A stretch of DNA of 64,000 nucleotides, taken from assembly GCA_964512995.1 (NCBI GenBank), contig CAZELM010000018.1:1-64000 (forward strand), in the 5' to 3' direction. Positions 35,790 through 44,536 of this stretch are shown here, piece by piece. Position 1 is the stretch's first letter. Each line of letters starts with the position of its first letter. The notes under the pieces are model-generated. The model was not told the origin of the DNA. It saw nothing but the letters and a program-made list of their open reading frames with translations, and did no database searches. The DNA is from CAZELM01 sp964512995 (GTDB taxonomy: Bacteria; CSSED10-310). Both the position numbers and the translations under genes were made by a program.

Positions 35790-36744
35790 AAGGCTGCTCC
35801 ATTTTGACACAATTATCATGCGAAATTACAACACATCGCTGGTGATGGGAACCAGATTGGATGCGATTTCCAGGCCACACGATGACGTCATCTCCGATAG
35901 AGGCATCATCTTCAATGATAACATTTTTACTCAAAACGACACGGTTACCAATAGAACATCGGGTTCCCAGGCGAATGGATGGATCGATAAATCTGCAATG
36001 GATGTGGTCCATGGCAGATTGCCCAACTTCCAGCTTCCCCATGATGCCGTCCCAATGCGCTTTAATATATTGAGACGGAGATCCGATATCATTCCAATAT
36101 CCAGGATGGCGATAGGCGTGCAATATACATCTATCGGATAGTGCTTTGGGATATACATCCGAATTGATGCAGGAGTAACCGGTTGGAGTGATGTAATGAT
36201 AAATCTCTGGCTCGATTACATGAATACCTGTAAAGGTCCCCTGCCAGTCATAGTTTCCATTTTTCAGGGGACCATACGGAAACATCGTAACTTCATTCTT
36301 CATATTCGCGCCAATGGGACTGAATCCAAAGTGTAAAGATGGTGGATGCAGGACCAATGTAGAGAGTGCTTTTGAACTGGCATGGATTTTGATTACTTCA
36401 TCCAATGCAATATCAAACAATATATCTCCATTTACAAGGAGAAATGTTTTCCGGGACAGGTGCTTTTTAAAAGGGATGAGAGCTCCTGCGGTACCGAGGA
36501 TTTTTGTTTCAACGTTAAAGCGAAGTTTCACATCAATGGGGACATATCGATGGATATGATCACGGATACTATTCGGGCAATGATGCAAATTAATAAACAC
36601 TTCCGATATTCCTGCATAAAACAGTTTCTCGATGATATGTGCAAGAATCGGTTTATTGAAGAATGGTAATGCCGGCTTGGCCATATGATTGGTGAAGGGT
36701 CTCAGTCGTGTTCCAAATCCGGCAGCTAGAATTAGTGCTTTCAT
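35779..36744 (-). CDS. murU: MurU-like sugar-1-phosphate nucleotidyltransferase
   Basis: The N-terminal domain of this 321-aa enzyme has the NTP signature AAGFGTRLRPFT followed by MAKPALPFFNKP, with VNGDILFDI for the metal Asp and GILGTAGAL-like sequence for substrate. The C-terminal 60 residues (RLGTRCSIGNRVVLSKNVIIEDDASIGDDVIVWPG) are left-handed beta-helix hexapeptide repeats, absent from short MurU proteins. GGGAG precedes the ATG. Overlap with the AmgK-like gene points to UDP-MurNAc salvage, though GDP-mannose or ADP-heptose-type synthesis remains possible. Confidence 0.82.
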   Translation of the reverse strand: MKALILAAGFGTRLRPFTNHMAKPALPFFNKPILAHIIEKLFYAGISEVFINLHHCPNSIRDHIHRYVPIDVKLRFNVETKILGTAGALIPFKKHLSRKTFLLVNGDILFDIALDEVIKIHASSKALSTLVLHPPSLHFGFSPIGANMKNEVTMFPYGPLKNGNYDWQGTFTGIHVIEPEIYHYITPTGYSCINSDVYPKALSDRCILHAYRHPGYWNDIGSPSQYIKAHWDGIMGKLEVGQSAMDHIHCRFIDPSIRLGTRCSIGNRVVLSKNVIIEDDASIGDDVIVWPGNRIQSGSHHQRCVVISHDNCVKMEQPYET

Positions 36745-36974
36745 GATAACTCCCGATTTTCTCCATCATTTGTCTGTTAAACAAAACCCATTCTCAATCA
36801 TGCTGTAGACTATCGATTTCGTTCAATGCACGCAACGATATTTTTTTATCTGCCGATCATTTTTTTCGTTATATCCAGTGTTCCCTGCTTCACTGATGTC
36901 ATACTCTGTTTAATTCAGATACAGTTATTTAATGTAATAAGCATTAATGTTTGGTACAAGGGAAAGGAATTTTA

Positions 36975-37004
36975 TTGTCAGACTGATCGTGAACCTGTTA
37001 AGAT
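36975..37004 (+). promoter_or_regulatory. Possible sigma-70-type promoter before the NatB gene
   Basis: TTGTCA at 36975-36980 and TAAGAT at 36999-37004 are separated by 18 bases. The implied transcript would start close to the AGGAGG at 37012-37017, giving a very short leader, so the assignment is weak. The rest of the 284-base gap between the divergent murU-like and natB genes is AT-rich with no other clear signal. Confidence 0.25.
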
Positions 37005-37028
37005 AAATTTCAGGAGGAACTAGGATTA

Positions 37029-38267
37029 TTGAAATTAGTGTTCTACATTTGGTTTAAAGAAATTCTAAATTTTTTAAGAGATAAGCATACTATTGTATAT
37101 TCGATTGTTTTCCCGATTCTGTTCTATCCGCTGTTATTATGGGGGATGAATCAGGTCCTGATGATCCAGAAGGGATCTCTTGAGAGTATGCCATCACGGG
37201 TAGCGTTTACAGAGAACCCTGTGATTGAATTGATTCACCCTATTTTAGAAGAAAGAAACCAATTTCAAATAACGGAAAATCCAATCGAGGACAGTGATAT
37301 CACCTCGGACACATTGCAGCGGCTGGATATCGACGTCGTTATTCGAACTGTCCGATGTGCTTCCGATCTTGAGTTAGCTCTTATTTATAATGGATCCCTG
37401 GATCGATCTCTGGAAGCAAAAACGCGCATTGAACGTATTGTGGATAAGATCAACCTCGAAAAAATTCACGGGATATCCGAATCGCAACGTCAAGACAAAC
37501 CGGATTTCAAGATCATCAGCATCGACCTTGCCTCCAAGAAAGATAAATCCATGTTTATATTGGGAATTATCCTGCCCATGATCATTGTCATTATCACGGT
37601 AATGGGGGGGTTATATCCGGCTATTGAAGTCATCGTCAGTGAAAAAGAACGCCAGACTTTGGAGACTACGCTTTTGGCACCTGTTTCAGGAATAACTCTG
37701 GTTATCGGTAAATTTTTGTCCGTGATCACCATGTGTATGTCCGCGGCTATCCTCAATATTTTTTCGATTCTGCTGACACTGAAACACACGTTTATACTCG
37801 ATTCAGATTTTGCAGAATTAGACTTCAAAATTCCAATCTCCGCAGTTCCATTGATTTTGCTCGGGACTTTTCTCATCGCAGCGATGTTCTCGTCAATGAT
37901 GATTTTAGTGGCGTCATTCGCAAAGAATTTCAAGGAAGGTCAAAGTTTTGTGATGCCAATTTACGCACTGGGAATTCAACCTTCTGTTATTTCTGCACTG
38001 CCAGGAGTGCCGTTCAATGAATACACCGCTCTTGTGCCAATTACAAATGTCGCTCTCCTCTTTCGAGAGCTTATTCGTGGAAACTGGGATTTTCTGCCAA
38101 TTCTCCTGACAATCGGAACACTGACGATCTGGTGTTTGATTTTTCTTTACATTGCCAAATCGTTTATAAAACGAGATTCTTTTGTGCTCGGTTTTTCAAG
38201 AAAACGATTCAACATTTTCAGATCTCGATCTATTGAACCCAATGATCATGAAGAGGTAACGTTTTGA
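37029..38267 (+). CDS. natB: NatB-like ABC exporter permease
   Basis: This 412-aa ABC-2 type permease has one N-terminal transmembrane helix (residues 17-37), a 130-residue extracytoplasmic domain, then five to six helices from residue 175 on. IEVIVSEKERQTLETTLLAPVSG is the hallmark of NatB/YhaP permeases and contacts the ATPase. It starts with TTG behind AGGAGG about 11 bases away. Its TGA overlaps the TTG of the ATPase gene by 4 bp. Relatives export sodium or unknown small molecules; the substrate here is unknown. Confidence 0.85.
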   Translation: MKLVFYIWFKEILNFLRDKHTIVYSIVFPILFYPLLLWGMNQVLMIQKGSLESMPSRVAFTENPVIELIHPILEERNQFQITENPIEDSDITSDTLQRLDIDVVIRTVRCASDLELALIYNGSLDRSLEAKTRIERIVDKINLEKIHGISESQRQDKPDFKIISIDLASKKDKSMFILGIILPMIIVIITVMGGLYPAIEVIVSEKERQTLETTLLAPVSGITLVIGKFLSVITMCMSAAILNIFSILLTLKHTFILDSDFAELDFKIPISAVPLILLGTFLIAAMFSSMMILVASFAKNFKEGQSFVMPIYALGIQPSVISALPGVPFNEYTALVPITNVALLFRELIRGNWDFLPILLTIGTLTIWCLIFLYIAKSFIKRDSFVLGFSRKRFNIFRSRSIEPNDHEEVTF

Positions 38268-39028
38268 TAGATGTAACACGTTTGACGAAATATTTTGTCG
38301 ACTCGCAACGGGGACGTATCACAGCGGTCAATGACATCAATTTCAATTGTAAAGTAGGCGAGATTTTTGGATTACTCGGTCCGAATGGAGCGGGCAAGAC
38401 GACAACTTTACGAATTCTGGCAACTCTGCTCAATCCGTCTATGGGAACAGCACAGATTAATGGATTTGACATTTTGAAATCTCCGGAGAACGTAAGAGCT
38501 TCCTTGGGATTTTTATCATCGTCCACTGGACTTTACCCACGATTGACGCCACGGGAGATTTTGACGTACTTTGGTCGACTGCATAATCTTGCTACAGATG
38601 AAATCAACTTCAGAATCAACAAACTGATCAGCGATTTTAAGATTGATACCTATGCGAATGTCCGGTGTGAAAAATTATCTTCAGGAATGAAACAGAAAGT
38701 ATCGATCGCACGCACATTGATAAATGATCCGCCAATACTGATTTTTGATGAACCGACCGTTGGCCTGGATGTAATCGCCGCAGCCCAGACGATGAAAACC
38801 ATTCTTTCTTATCGGGAGAGAGGCAAGTGCATTTTGTATTCAACACATATCATGAGTGAAGCAGAAAAACTCTGTGATCGCATCGGGATCATTCATCAAG
38901 GTTCCTTGAAAGCCATCGGTACATTGGAGGAACTCCGAGAACTCACCGGACGCCGATATCTTGAAGATATTTTCCTGTCACTGATCGAGAGTGAGTCGGG
39001 AGATAAAACGGGTGAGATTTCACATTAA
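38264..39028 (+). CDS. natA: NatA-like ABC exporter ATPase
   Basis: This 254-aa ABC ATPase has Walker A GPNGAGKTT, Q-loop region at SSSTGLYPRLTPREI, signature LSSGMKQKVSIAR, Walker B ILIFDEPTVGLD and switch STHIMSEAEKLCDRIGII. The LSSGMKQ signature is typical of drug/Na export ATPases. It starts with TTG at 38264 behind GAGGT and overlaps the genes on both sides, so it serves the permeases encoded before and after it. Confidence 0.92.
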   Translation: MIDVTRLTKYFVDSQRGRITAVNDINFNCKVGEIFGLLGPNGAGKTTTLRILATLLNPSMGTAQINGFDILKSPENVRASLGFLSSSTGLYPRLTPREILTYFGRLHNLATDEINFRINKLISDFKIDTYANVRCEKLSSGMKQKVSIARTLINDPPILIFDEPTVGLDVIAAAQTMKTILSYRERGKCILYSTHIMSEAEKLCDRIGIIHQGSLKAIGTLEELRELTGRRYLEDIFLSLIESESGDKTGEISH

Positions 39029-40976
39029 TCCCAAAGAAATAAAGACAATCTATTTCAAGGAAATTCTGGAAATCATCCGTGATTCGAAAATATTAATGCT
39101 TTCCGTATTATTGCCGATCATTATTTATCCGGTTATTTTCTGGGGAGTCAATAAACTGCAGTCTTTTCAGGAAAAGCGTATCAAAGAAAAAGGATTTACC
39201 GTGGCAATCAAAGGGAATCCGGATCTATTAACACCTTATCTTATAAATGCGGAGTTCCCTTGTTCTTTCGTAGTAAATTCACAGTTTGAATCGGCACTGG
39301 AAAACAAGACACTTGATCTGTCTGTTGAAATCGTTTCCGAGAATGACTCCAATGAAACGCAGATGTGGTTCTATTACAATGGTTCCAATGACATCTCACT
39401 TCAGGCACTTCAGAAGACAACCGAATTATTGGAGAAGAACAAACTCGAATGGATCATGGATCAGACGGAACAAAAGGGAATCCAACTCGAACGCAATCTC
39501 CCCGTTAATCTGAAGCTGATGGATGTTTCATCTGTCGAGGCGCGAAGCGGACACATGATTGCCAAAATTTTGCCTTTTGTTCTGGTGATGATATTGATCG
39601 GCGGCTGTTCCTATACTGCTGTTGATGCGATTGCCGGTGAAAAGGAACGGGGCAGTTTCGAAACACTTCTGGTCGCACCAATCACACGACACAGCGTGAT
39701 TCTTGGTAAATTTCTGGTCGTTCTGACAACCGGACTGGTCTCCGCTTTTTTGAATATTTTTGGAATGCTGATTTCATTGAAAATGGGTATTCTCAAGGGG
39801 ACTCCCAATTTCAATTTTGAATTCCGGTTGAGTCCTGAGATAATGATCGCTACCTTTGCCTGTGCGATTCCTCTGGGAATTTTGTTTGCCGCGATCCTTA
39901 TGGTGTTTACTGCTCGAGCGAAAACATTTCAGGAAGGTCAGATTGTTCTTCTTCCATTCACACTTTTCGCCATGCTTCCGACATTGGCTGCAGTGCTCCC
40001 TGGGATGACATCCAAATCAATTCTGCTTATAGTTCCGATTGCTAACATTGTTGTAGCGATCAAGGAATTCCTTGAAGGCTCGGCCAATTACTGGACTTTG
40101 GTGATCTCCAACGCTGTAAATCTCATCTATGCGGTGTTCACATTAAATTGGGCAGTGAAATTTCTCTCCAGGGAAGGTACTTTAATTCAAAGCTCGACAG
40201 GTGAACCGGAACTGGATCAGAAGAATCCGGTTAAGACAGGCATCTGGGCTTTTTCCATCACATGGGTCATCTTTTATTATGTGATGACGGTTTTACAGAT
40301 GAGAGATCTGTCCATGGGTTTATTTGTCACATTATGGATCTTCCTTCCCGGTGTCGCCTTCGCTTATACGAGATATCTGCAATTGCCTCTCAAGGAAACG
40401 TTCCGGTTCAACAAAACCTCGATCCATGCTTACATCAGTGTTCCTTTTCTGACATTGGGGACTCTGGGATTCGTTCAATGGATCACACATTATCAATTCA
40501 AAATCATCCCTGTACCCGAATCAATGCTCAATGAAATGAATGATGCGTTAATGAATCCTGATTTCTCAAGTTTCATGGTTCTTTTTCTGATGTGCATCTC
40601 ACCGGGAATTAACGAAGAAATTTTATTTCGGGGAGCATTTCTTGGCGGATTTTTGAATCGGATCAAACCATGGCAGGCGATTTTGCTGTCAAGTCTATTG
40701 TTCGGTTTTCTTCATTTCAGCATCTATCGATTCACATCAACAACACTGATCGGCATTATGTTGGGGTATCTGTTGTACCGCTCCGGTTCCATCTTTCCGT
40801 CGATGATTGCTCATTTTCTAAACAATTTTACGGTTTTGATGATTTTGGATAAACTGGATCTTCCTGAATTTTCGGTTCACTGGTATCTGCTCGGAATTCC
40901 ATTGCTCATCACTGGTCTGTACATTCTGAACTTTTCGGATTCACCCAAAAAACAGTCAATCCATTTCTCGATTTAG
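39012..40976 (+). CDS. NatB-like permease fused to CPBP intramembrane protease
   Basis: The first 400 residues of this 654-aa protein repeat the NatB design: one helix, a 130-residue external domain, DAIAGEKERGSFETLLVAPIT, then five helices. The C-terminal 230 residues are a CPBP (CAAX protease/Abi) domain with EEILFRGAFLG for motif 1, LFGFLHFS for motif 2 and a final SMIAHFLNNF. These hold the Glu-Glu and His residues expected for activity. I chose the GTG at 39012 behind GGGAG; a GTG at 38991 is possible. It overlaps natA. The two unequal permeases probably form a heterodimer with NatA. Confidence 0.88.
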   Translation: MRFHINPKEIKTIYFKEILEIIRDSKILMLSVLLPIIIYPVIFWGVNKLQSFQEKRIKEKGFTVAIKGNPDLLTPYLINAEFPCSFVVNSQFESALENKTLDLSVEIVSENDSNETQMWFYYNGSNDISLQALQKTTELLEKNKLEWIMDQTEQKGIQLERNLPVNLKLMDVSSVEARSGHMIAKILPFVLVMILIGGCSYTAVDAIAGEKERGSFETLLVAPITRHSVILGKFLVVLTTGLVSAFLNIFGMLISLKMGILKGTPNFNFEFRLSPEIMIATFACAIPLGILFAAILMVFTARAKTFQEGQIVLLPFTLFAMLPTLAAVLPGMTSKSILLIVPIANIVVAIKEFLEGSANYWTLVISNAVNLIYAVFTLNWAVKFLSREGTLIQSSTGEPELDQKNPVKTGIWAFSITWVIFYYVMTVLQMRDLSMGLFVTLWIFLPGVAFAYTRYLQLPLKETFRFNKTSIHAYISVPFLTLGTLGFVQWITHYQFKIIPVPESMLNEMNDALMNPDFSSFMVLFLMCISPGINEEILFRGAFLGGFLNRIKPWQAILLSSLLFGFLHFSIYRFTSTTLIGIMLGYLLYRSGSIFPSMIAHFLNNFTVLMILDKLDLPEFSVHWYLLGIPLLITGLYILNFSDSPKKQSIHFSI

Positions 40977-40986
40977 GAGAATCAAT

Positions 40987-41976
40987 ATGAACTTTATTCA
41001 TCATGTGCGAGAAAAAGCAACGCAACTGAATCGCAGAATCGTGTTTCCGGAAGCCACAGAGTTACGAGTTTTAAGAGCGGTGGAATATTTATTTCGAGAA
41101 AAAATTGTCACACCGGTTCTAGTCGGTGATCCCGGTGAGGTTGATCGTCTGAGCCAGGATGCTCATATCGATATCCGTGATATAGAAATCATCTCTCCTG
41201 AATCATCCGGTTTGAAAGAATCGTTTGCGGAGTTGTATTATGAGATGCGCCGTCATAAGGGATTGACCGAGCAGGAAGCCGTTGCCACGATGGCTGATCC
41301 CATTTTTTTTGCCACGATGATGGTAAAACAAGGTATGGTTCATGGGTATCTGGCGGGAGCGGTCACAACAACTGCCAAAACCGTACAGGCAGGCCTGCGT
41401 ATTCTGAAAACGAAACCCAATACCCGGACCGTTTCAAGTTTATTCTTCATGGTGCTGAAAGATCAAACGTGGGGTCAGGATGGGATTCTGATTATGGCTG
41501 ACCCTGCCATCGTGGTCAGTATGACATCTGAAATAATGGCAGAAATAGCTATTATCACCGCTGAAAACGCCCGATGTATTGCTGGTATAAAACCCAAAGT
41601 CGCCATGCTCTCCTATTCCACAAAAGGCAGTGGATCGGGTGAATCCGTTGATATGGTACGAAAAGCCACTCAATTGGCTCAACAGATGGACCCATCACTG
41701 GAAATCGATGGAGAGCTTCAGGCAGATGCCGCCTTAGTACCCGCTATCGGTTCCATGAAAGCGCCTGGGAGTCCGGTTGCGGGAGCTGCCAATGTTCTGA
41801 TCTTCCCTTCCATTGAGTCGGCGAATATCAGTTATAAACTGGTTCAGAGACTTGCCAGCGCAGAAGCCGTTGGTCCGATCCTGCAGGGACTTTCAAAACC
41901 CGCAAATGATCTGAGTCGAGGATGCAGTGTCGAAGACATCATCAACACTGCCGCGATCACATCGCTGCAAGAATGA
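40987..41976 (+). CDS. pta: Phosphate acetyltransferase
   Basis: This 329-aa PTA/PTB-family enzyme moves acetyl between CoA and phosphate. The fold is covered end to end: IVFPEATELRVLRA at the N-terminus, GLTEQEAVATMADPIFFATMMVKQGMVHGYLAGAVTTTAKTV, the core with SMTSEIMAEIAIITAENAR, MLSYSTKGSGSG, and the C-terminal NVLIFPSIESANISYKLVQRLASAEAVGPILQGL. The last is characteristic of acetyl- rather than butyryl-transferases. AGGAG precedes the ATG. No acetate kinase is nearby. It would support ATP formation from acetyl-CoA. Confidence 0.93.
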   Translation: MNFIHHVREKATQLNRRIVFPEATELRVLRAVEYLFREKIVTPVLVGDPGEVDRLSQDAHIDIRDIEIISPESSGLKESFAELYYEMRRHKGLTEQEAVATMADPIFFATMMVKQGMVHGYLAGAVTTTAKTVQAGLRILKTKPNTRTVSSLFFMVLKDQTWGQDGILIMADPAIVVSMTSEIMAEIAIITAENARCIAGIKPKVAMLSYSTKGSGSGESVDMVRKATQLAQQMDPSLEIDGELQADAALVPAIGSMKAPGSPVAGAANVLIFPSIESANISYKLVQRLASAEAVGPILQGLSKPANDLSRGCSVEDIINTAAITSLQE

Positions 41977-42002
41977 CAGAAATCGCCAAAGGAGGTTTAT
42001 CG

Positions 42003-42536
42003 ATGCGGAAAGCATTACAGGATATTGCCCGGAAATTGAATCAAGAAAAAATCCCGTGGCTCCTCGCAGATAAAACCGCTGCTATTCTTCAAGGAGCCAT
42101 GATCACAACGAATCAATTGATCATCTATACATCCAACTCGGGGAGTTATCGGTTTGGAGATTTCTTTGCTGATTATCGGATTCAAAAAGTGAAATACCGG
42201 GAGGCTGCACCAGTCGCTGGTCATATCGGTCTGTTTAAAATGCATGATATTGATGTGACCGTCATTGGAGAACCTGAGATGATCCTTCAACAACGAAAAT
42301 TTCTGATTCCAGTTGAATCCATCCATAAAGATGCCGTTCCTACCAGTATCGGAATGCAAGATATTTATCTGCTTCCACTCCCCTGGATTCAGATTTTGGG
42401 ATTCATTTCCGGGGATAACGAATTGTTGACTGCTCTTTCACCCTGCAGGATCACCAGAAAAGATGTTTTTTTCATTTCAGAAATGATCGGTGCAACATAT
42501 TTCCTTAAACCGTTACTTGAAAGTATGACATCATAA
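42003..42536 (+). CDS. Uncharacterised protein, degenerate nucleotidyltransferase-like
   Basis: I do not recognise this 177-aa soluble protein with certainty. The opening LNQEKIPWLLADKTAAILQG resembles the first helix and strand of minimal nucleotidyltransferases (the WvLgGxxAxxLxG type), but the metal-binding DxD that should follow is replaced by QLIIYTS. A later HDIDVTVIGEPE strand could carry acidic residues. AAAGGAGG sits seven bases before the ATG. It is 26 bases after pta and six bases before the open frame of the Nudix gene, so all three probably share a transcript. Confidence 0.6.
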   Translation: MRKALQDIARKLNQEKIPWLLADKTAAILQGAMITTNQLIIYTSNSGSYRFGDFFADYRIQKVKYREAAPVAGHIGLFKMHDIDVTVIGEPEMILQQRKFLIPVESIHKDAVPTSIGMQDIYLLPLPWIQILGFISGDNELLTALSPCRITRKDVFFISEMIGATYFLKPLLESMTS

Positions 42537-42565
42537 GCGCCTTGCGGAGCGTGCATCAATTCAAT

Positions 42566-43114
42566 ATGGTGAATGAAAAAAGTGAAAAAACGGATTTCAG
42601 AGGATCAAAAGATCGTCCATTCAAAGAAGCGGCTGTAATGGTTCTTTTGATACGTATCGGAGAGGAATATTCCGTTGTATTGACAAAACGAGCAGCCGCA
42701 CTGAAACATCACAGTGGTGAGATATCTTTTCCGGGAGGTGTTCGGGAGTTTAACGATACTGACTGCACCAGGACAGCTATTCGTGAACTTCACGAAGAAT
42801 TGGGGATCGATCCCGAACAGATTGAGATTTTGGGCATAATGGATTGTGTTCTCACATCATCATCCGGTTTCATCATCACTCCCATCATTGGTCTGCTTCG
42901 AGATCATCCGGTTCATTTTTCCCCGAATGAGGCAGAGATTCAGCGGATTTTTACAATACCACTGAGCCATCTGGCTGAACAGGTGAACGAAAAGGTCTGG
43001 CAAACAAATGAATCTGTTTCTTCTCCCATTTTTCATTACCAGAATGATGTGATATGGGGAGCGACTGCCCGTATCCTCCACATGCTGCTCCTGAAATACC
43101 GAACCCTCGTCTGA
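42566..43114 (+). CDS. Nudix hydrolase, CoA pyrophosphatase-like
   Basis: The Nudix box of this 182-aa protein runs from GGVREFNDTD to RELHEELGI. The preceding LKHHSGEISFPGG is the UPF0035/CoA-pyrophosphatase (NudL) lead-in. Relatives cut CoA and related dinucleotides. The start is uncertain: an ATG at 42566 has no clear ribosome site, while a TTG at 42542 and GTG at 42551 are in frame near GGAG. Following pta, a role in CoA turnover would make sense, but that is inference. Confidence 0.85.
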   Translation: MVNEKSEKTDFRGSKDRPFKEAAVMVLLIRIGEEYSVVLTKRAAALKHHSGEISFPGGVREFNDTDCTRTAIRELHEELGIDPEQIEILGIMDCVLTSSSGFIITPIIGLLRDHPVHFSPNEAEIQRIFTIPLSHLAEQVNEKVWQTNESVSSPIFHYQNDVIWGATARILHMLLLKYRTLV

Positions 43115-43426
43115 TGATTCGAGACGTGTTGTTGCTCTTTTTTTTCCGAAATACTATCTATATTGAGAATCCTGGAGAGTCAAAGACAGGTTGACATAAC
43201 ATGCGAGAGCTGATTCGAAGATATTTTCTGTGCAAAACACCAAGCGTGACAGTGCAATTTTGGCAAAAAAATCCTTCTCCTGTCTCTCTTTTTTAATGGG
43301 AGACTTTGGTTTCTATGGAACTAAACCATGGATCCTTTTTATCGAAGGGGAGGTTGGTGGGGATTTTCGGGCTCTGGCAACGAAAAAGAGGCTTTTCGGA
43401 TAACTTCATGCTAAGGAGAGACAGGG
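43115..43426. other. Intergenic region before the UgpC-type ATPase
   Basis: This 312-base region holds no convincing gene. It includes a TTGACA at 43191-43196 without a matching -10 at 16-18 bases, an imperfect 7-bp hairpin around 43279-43306 (GTCTCTC with GGGAGAC), and a T8 run near 43137. The hairpin is not followed by a T-run, so I do not call a terminator. Confidence 0.55.
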
Positions 43427-44536
43427 ATGGCGAGTGTATCGTTTGAGAATGTCTGTAAAGTTTATGACAGGAATCGGGTTGTTAATGATTTTAATTTCCT
43501 GATAAAAGATCGGGAATTCATCGTGATTGTGGGACCTTCGGGATGCGGGAAATCGACAACCTTGAGAATGGTCGCAGGTCTTGAATCCATCTCCAGCGGG
43601 TTTATTCGTATCAATAACACGATCGTGAACGATATTCCCCCAAAAGATCGTGATATTGCCATGGTTTTTCAGAATTATGCACTCTATCCCCATATGACGG
43701 TGTATAACAACATGGGATTTGGCTTAAAATTACGGAAAATAGATCCCCAGGAAATCGATCGGAGAGTGAAACGGGCTGCTGAGATTCTGGGTATTGAGGA
43801 ACTTCTGGACCGGAAGCCCAAACAGCTATCGGGTGGACAAAGACAACGTGTTGCGGTCGGTCGAGCCATTGTCCGGGAGCCGGCGGTATTCTTGTTTGAT
43901 GAACCATTATCCAATCTGGATGCGAAACTGCGCGTTCAGATGCGAGCTGAAATCAAACGACTCCACCTGCGTCTGAATGCGACGATGATTTATGTTACCC
44001 ACGATCAGGTCGAAGCCATGACAATGGGCGATCGCATTGTCATTCTCAAAGATGGTGATCTGCAGCAGGCGGGTTCACCCCTGGAAGTCTATCGATATCC
44101 CCGCAACCAATTCGTTGCCGGATTCATTGGCAGTCCGTCCATGAATTTTCTGCCCGTTCAATTGGAAACTCAAAGCGATATTCCGATCCTGAAGTCTCCG
44201 TTTTTCAACCATTCTATCCATCCGGATTATTCGTCCAGCTTCGAGTTTCAGAATATCCGGGATGTCACGTTCGGCATTCGTCCGGAGGATCTCTGGATTT
44301 CCGAGTCCGATCAGATTTCTGATCGTCGTGGATGGCTGAACGGATTTGTAGAAATTGTTGAAACTACCGGATCAGACACTCTGTTACATGTAAAAATCGG
44401 TGAGGATATCATTGTGGCAAAGGTTTCATCCGATTGTCAGGTGGAATCCCGGACGACAGTCAAACTCTGTTTTGACCAAAACAAAATGCATCTTTTCAAT
44501 ACATCTACCGGGGAGTCTTTAAGGAGGGTCATGTGA
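43427..44536 (+). CDS. ugpC: UgpC/MalK-type sugar ABC transporter ATPase
   Basis: This 369-aa ATPase belongs to the carbohydrate-uptake CUT1 family. It has Walker A GPSGCGKST, MVFQNYALYPHMTVYNNMGF for the Q-loop, LSGGQRQRVAVGRAIVREP signature, Walker B FLFDEPLSNLDAKLR, and ATMIYVTHDQVEAMTM switch. The C-terminal 130 residues form the TOBE/OB regulatory domain beginning at FIGSPSMNFLP, with FGIRPEDLW. AAGGAG lies before the ATG. No permease or binding-protein gene is adjacent; such ATPases can serve several sugar importers. It overlaps the next lipoprotein gene by 4 bp. Confidence 0.93.
   Translation: MASVSFENVCKVYDRNRVVNDFNFLIKDREFIVIVGPSGCGKSTTLRMVAGLESISSGFIRINNTIVNDIPPKDRDIAMVFQNYALYPHMTVYNNMGFGLKLRKIDPQEIDRRVKRAAEILGIEELLDRKPKQLSGGQRQRVAVGRAIVREPAVFLFDEPLSNLDAKLRVQMRAEIKRLHLRLNATMIYVTHDQVEAMTMGDRIVILKDGDLQQAGSPLEVYRYPRNQFVAGFIGSPSMNFLPVQLETQSDIPILKSPFFNHSIHPDYSSSFEFQNIRDVTFGIRPEDLWISESDQISDRRGWLNGFVEIVETTGSDTLLHVKIGEDIIVAKVSSDCQVESRTTVKLCFDQNKMHLFNTSTGESLRRVM

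Noticed and set aside
36826..37023. 65-codon hydrophobic frame before natB
   Set aside because: It lies in AT-rich intergenic DNA, has no ribosome site, and its hydrophobicity follows from base composition.
43279..43312. Terminator in the region before the UgpC-type gene
   Set aside because: The 7-bp stem has a wobble pair and no T-run directly after it; the nearby T8 run is upstream.
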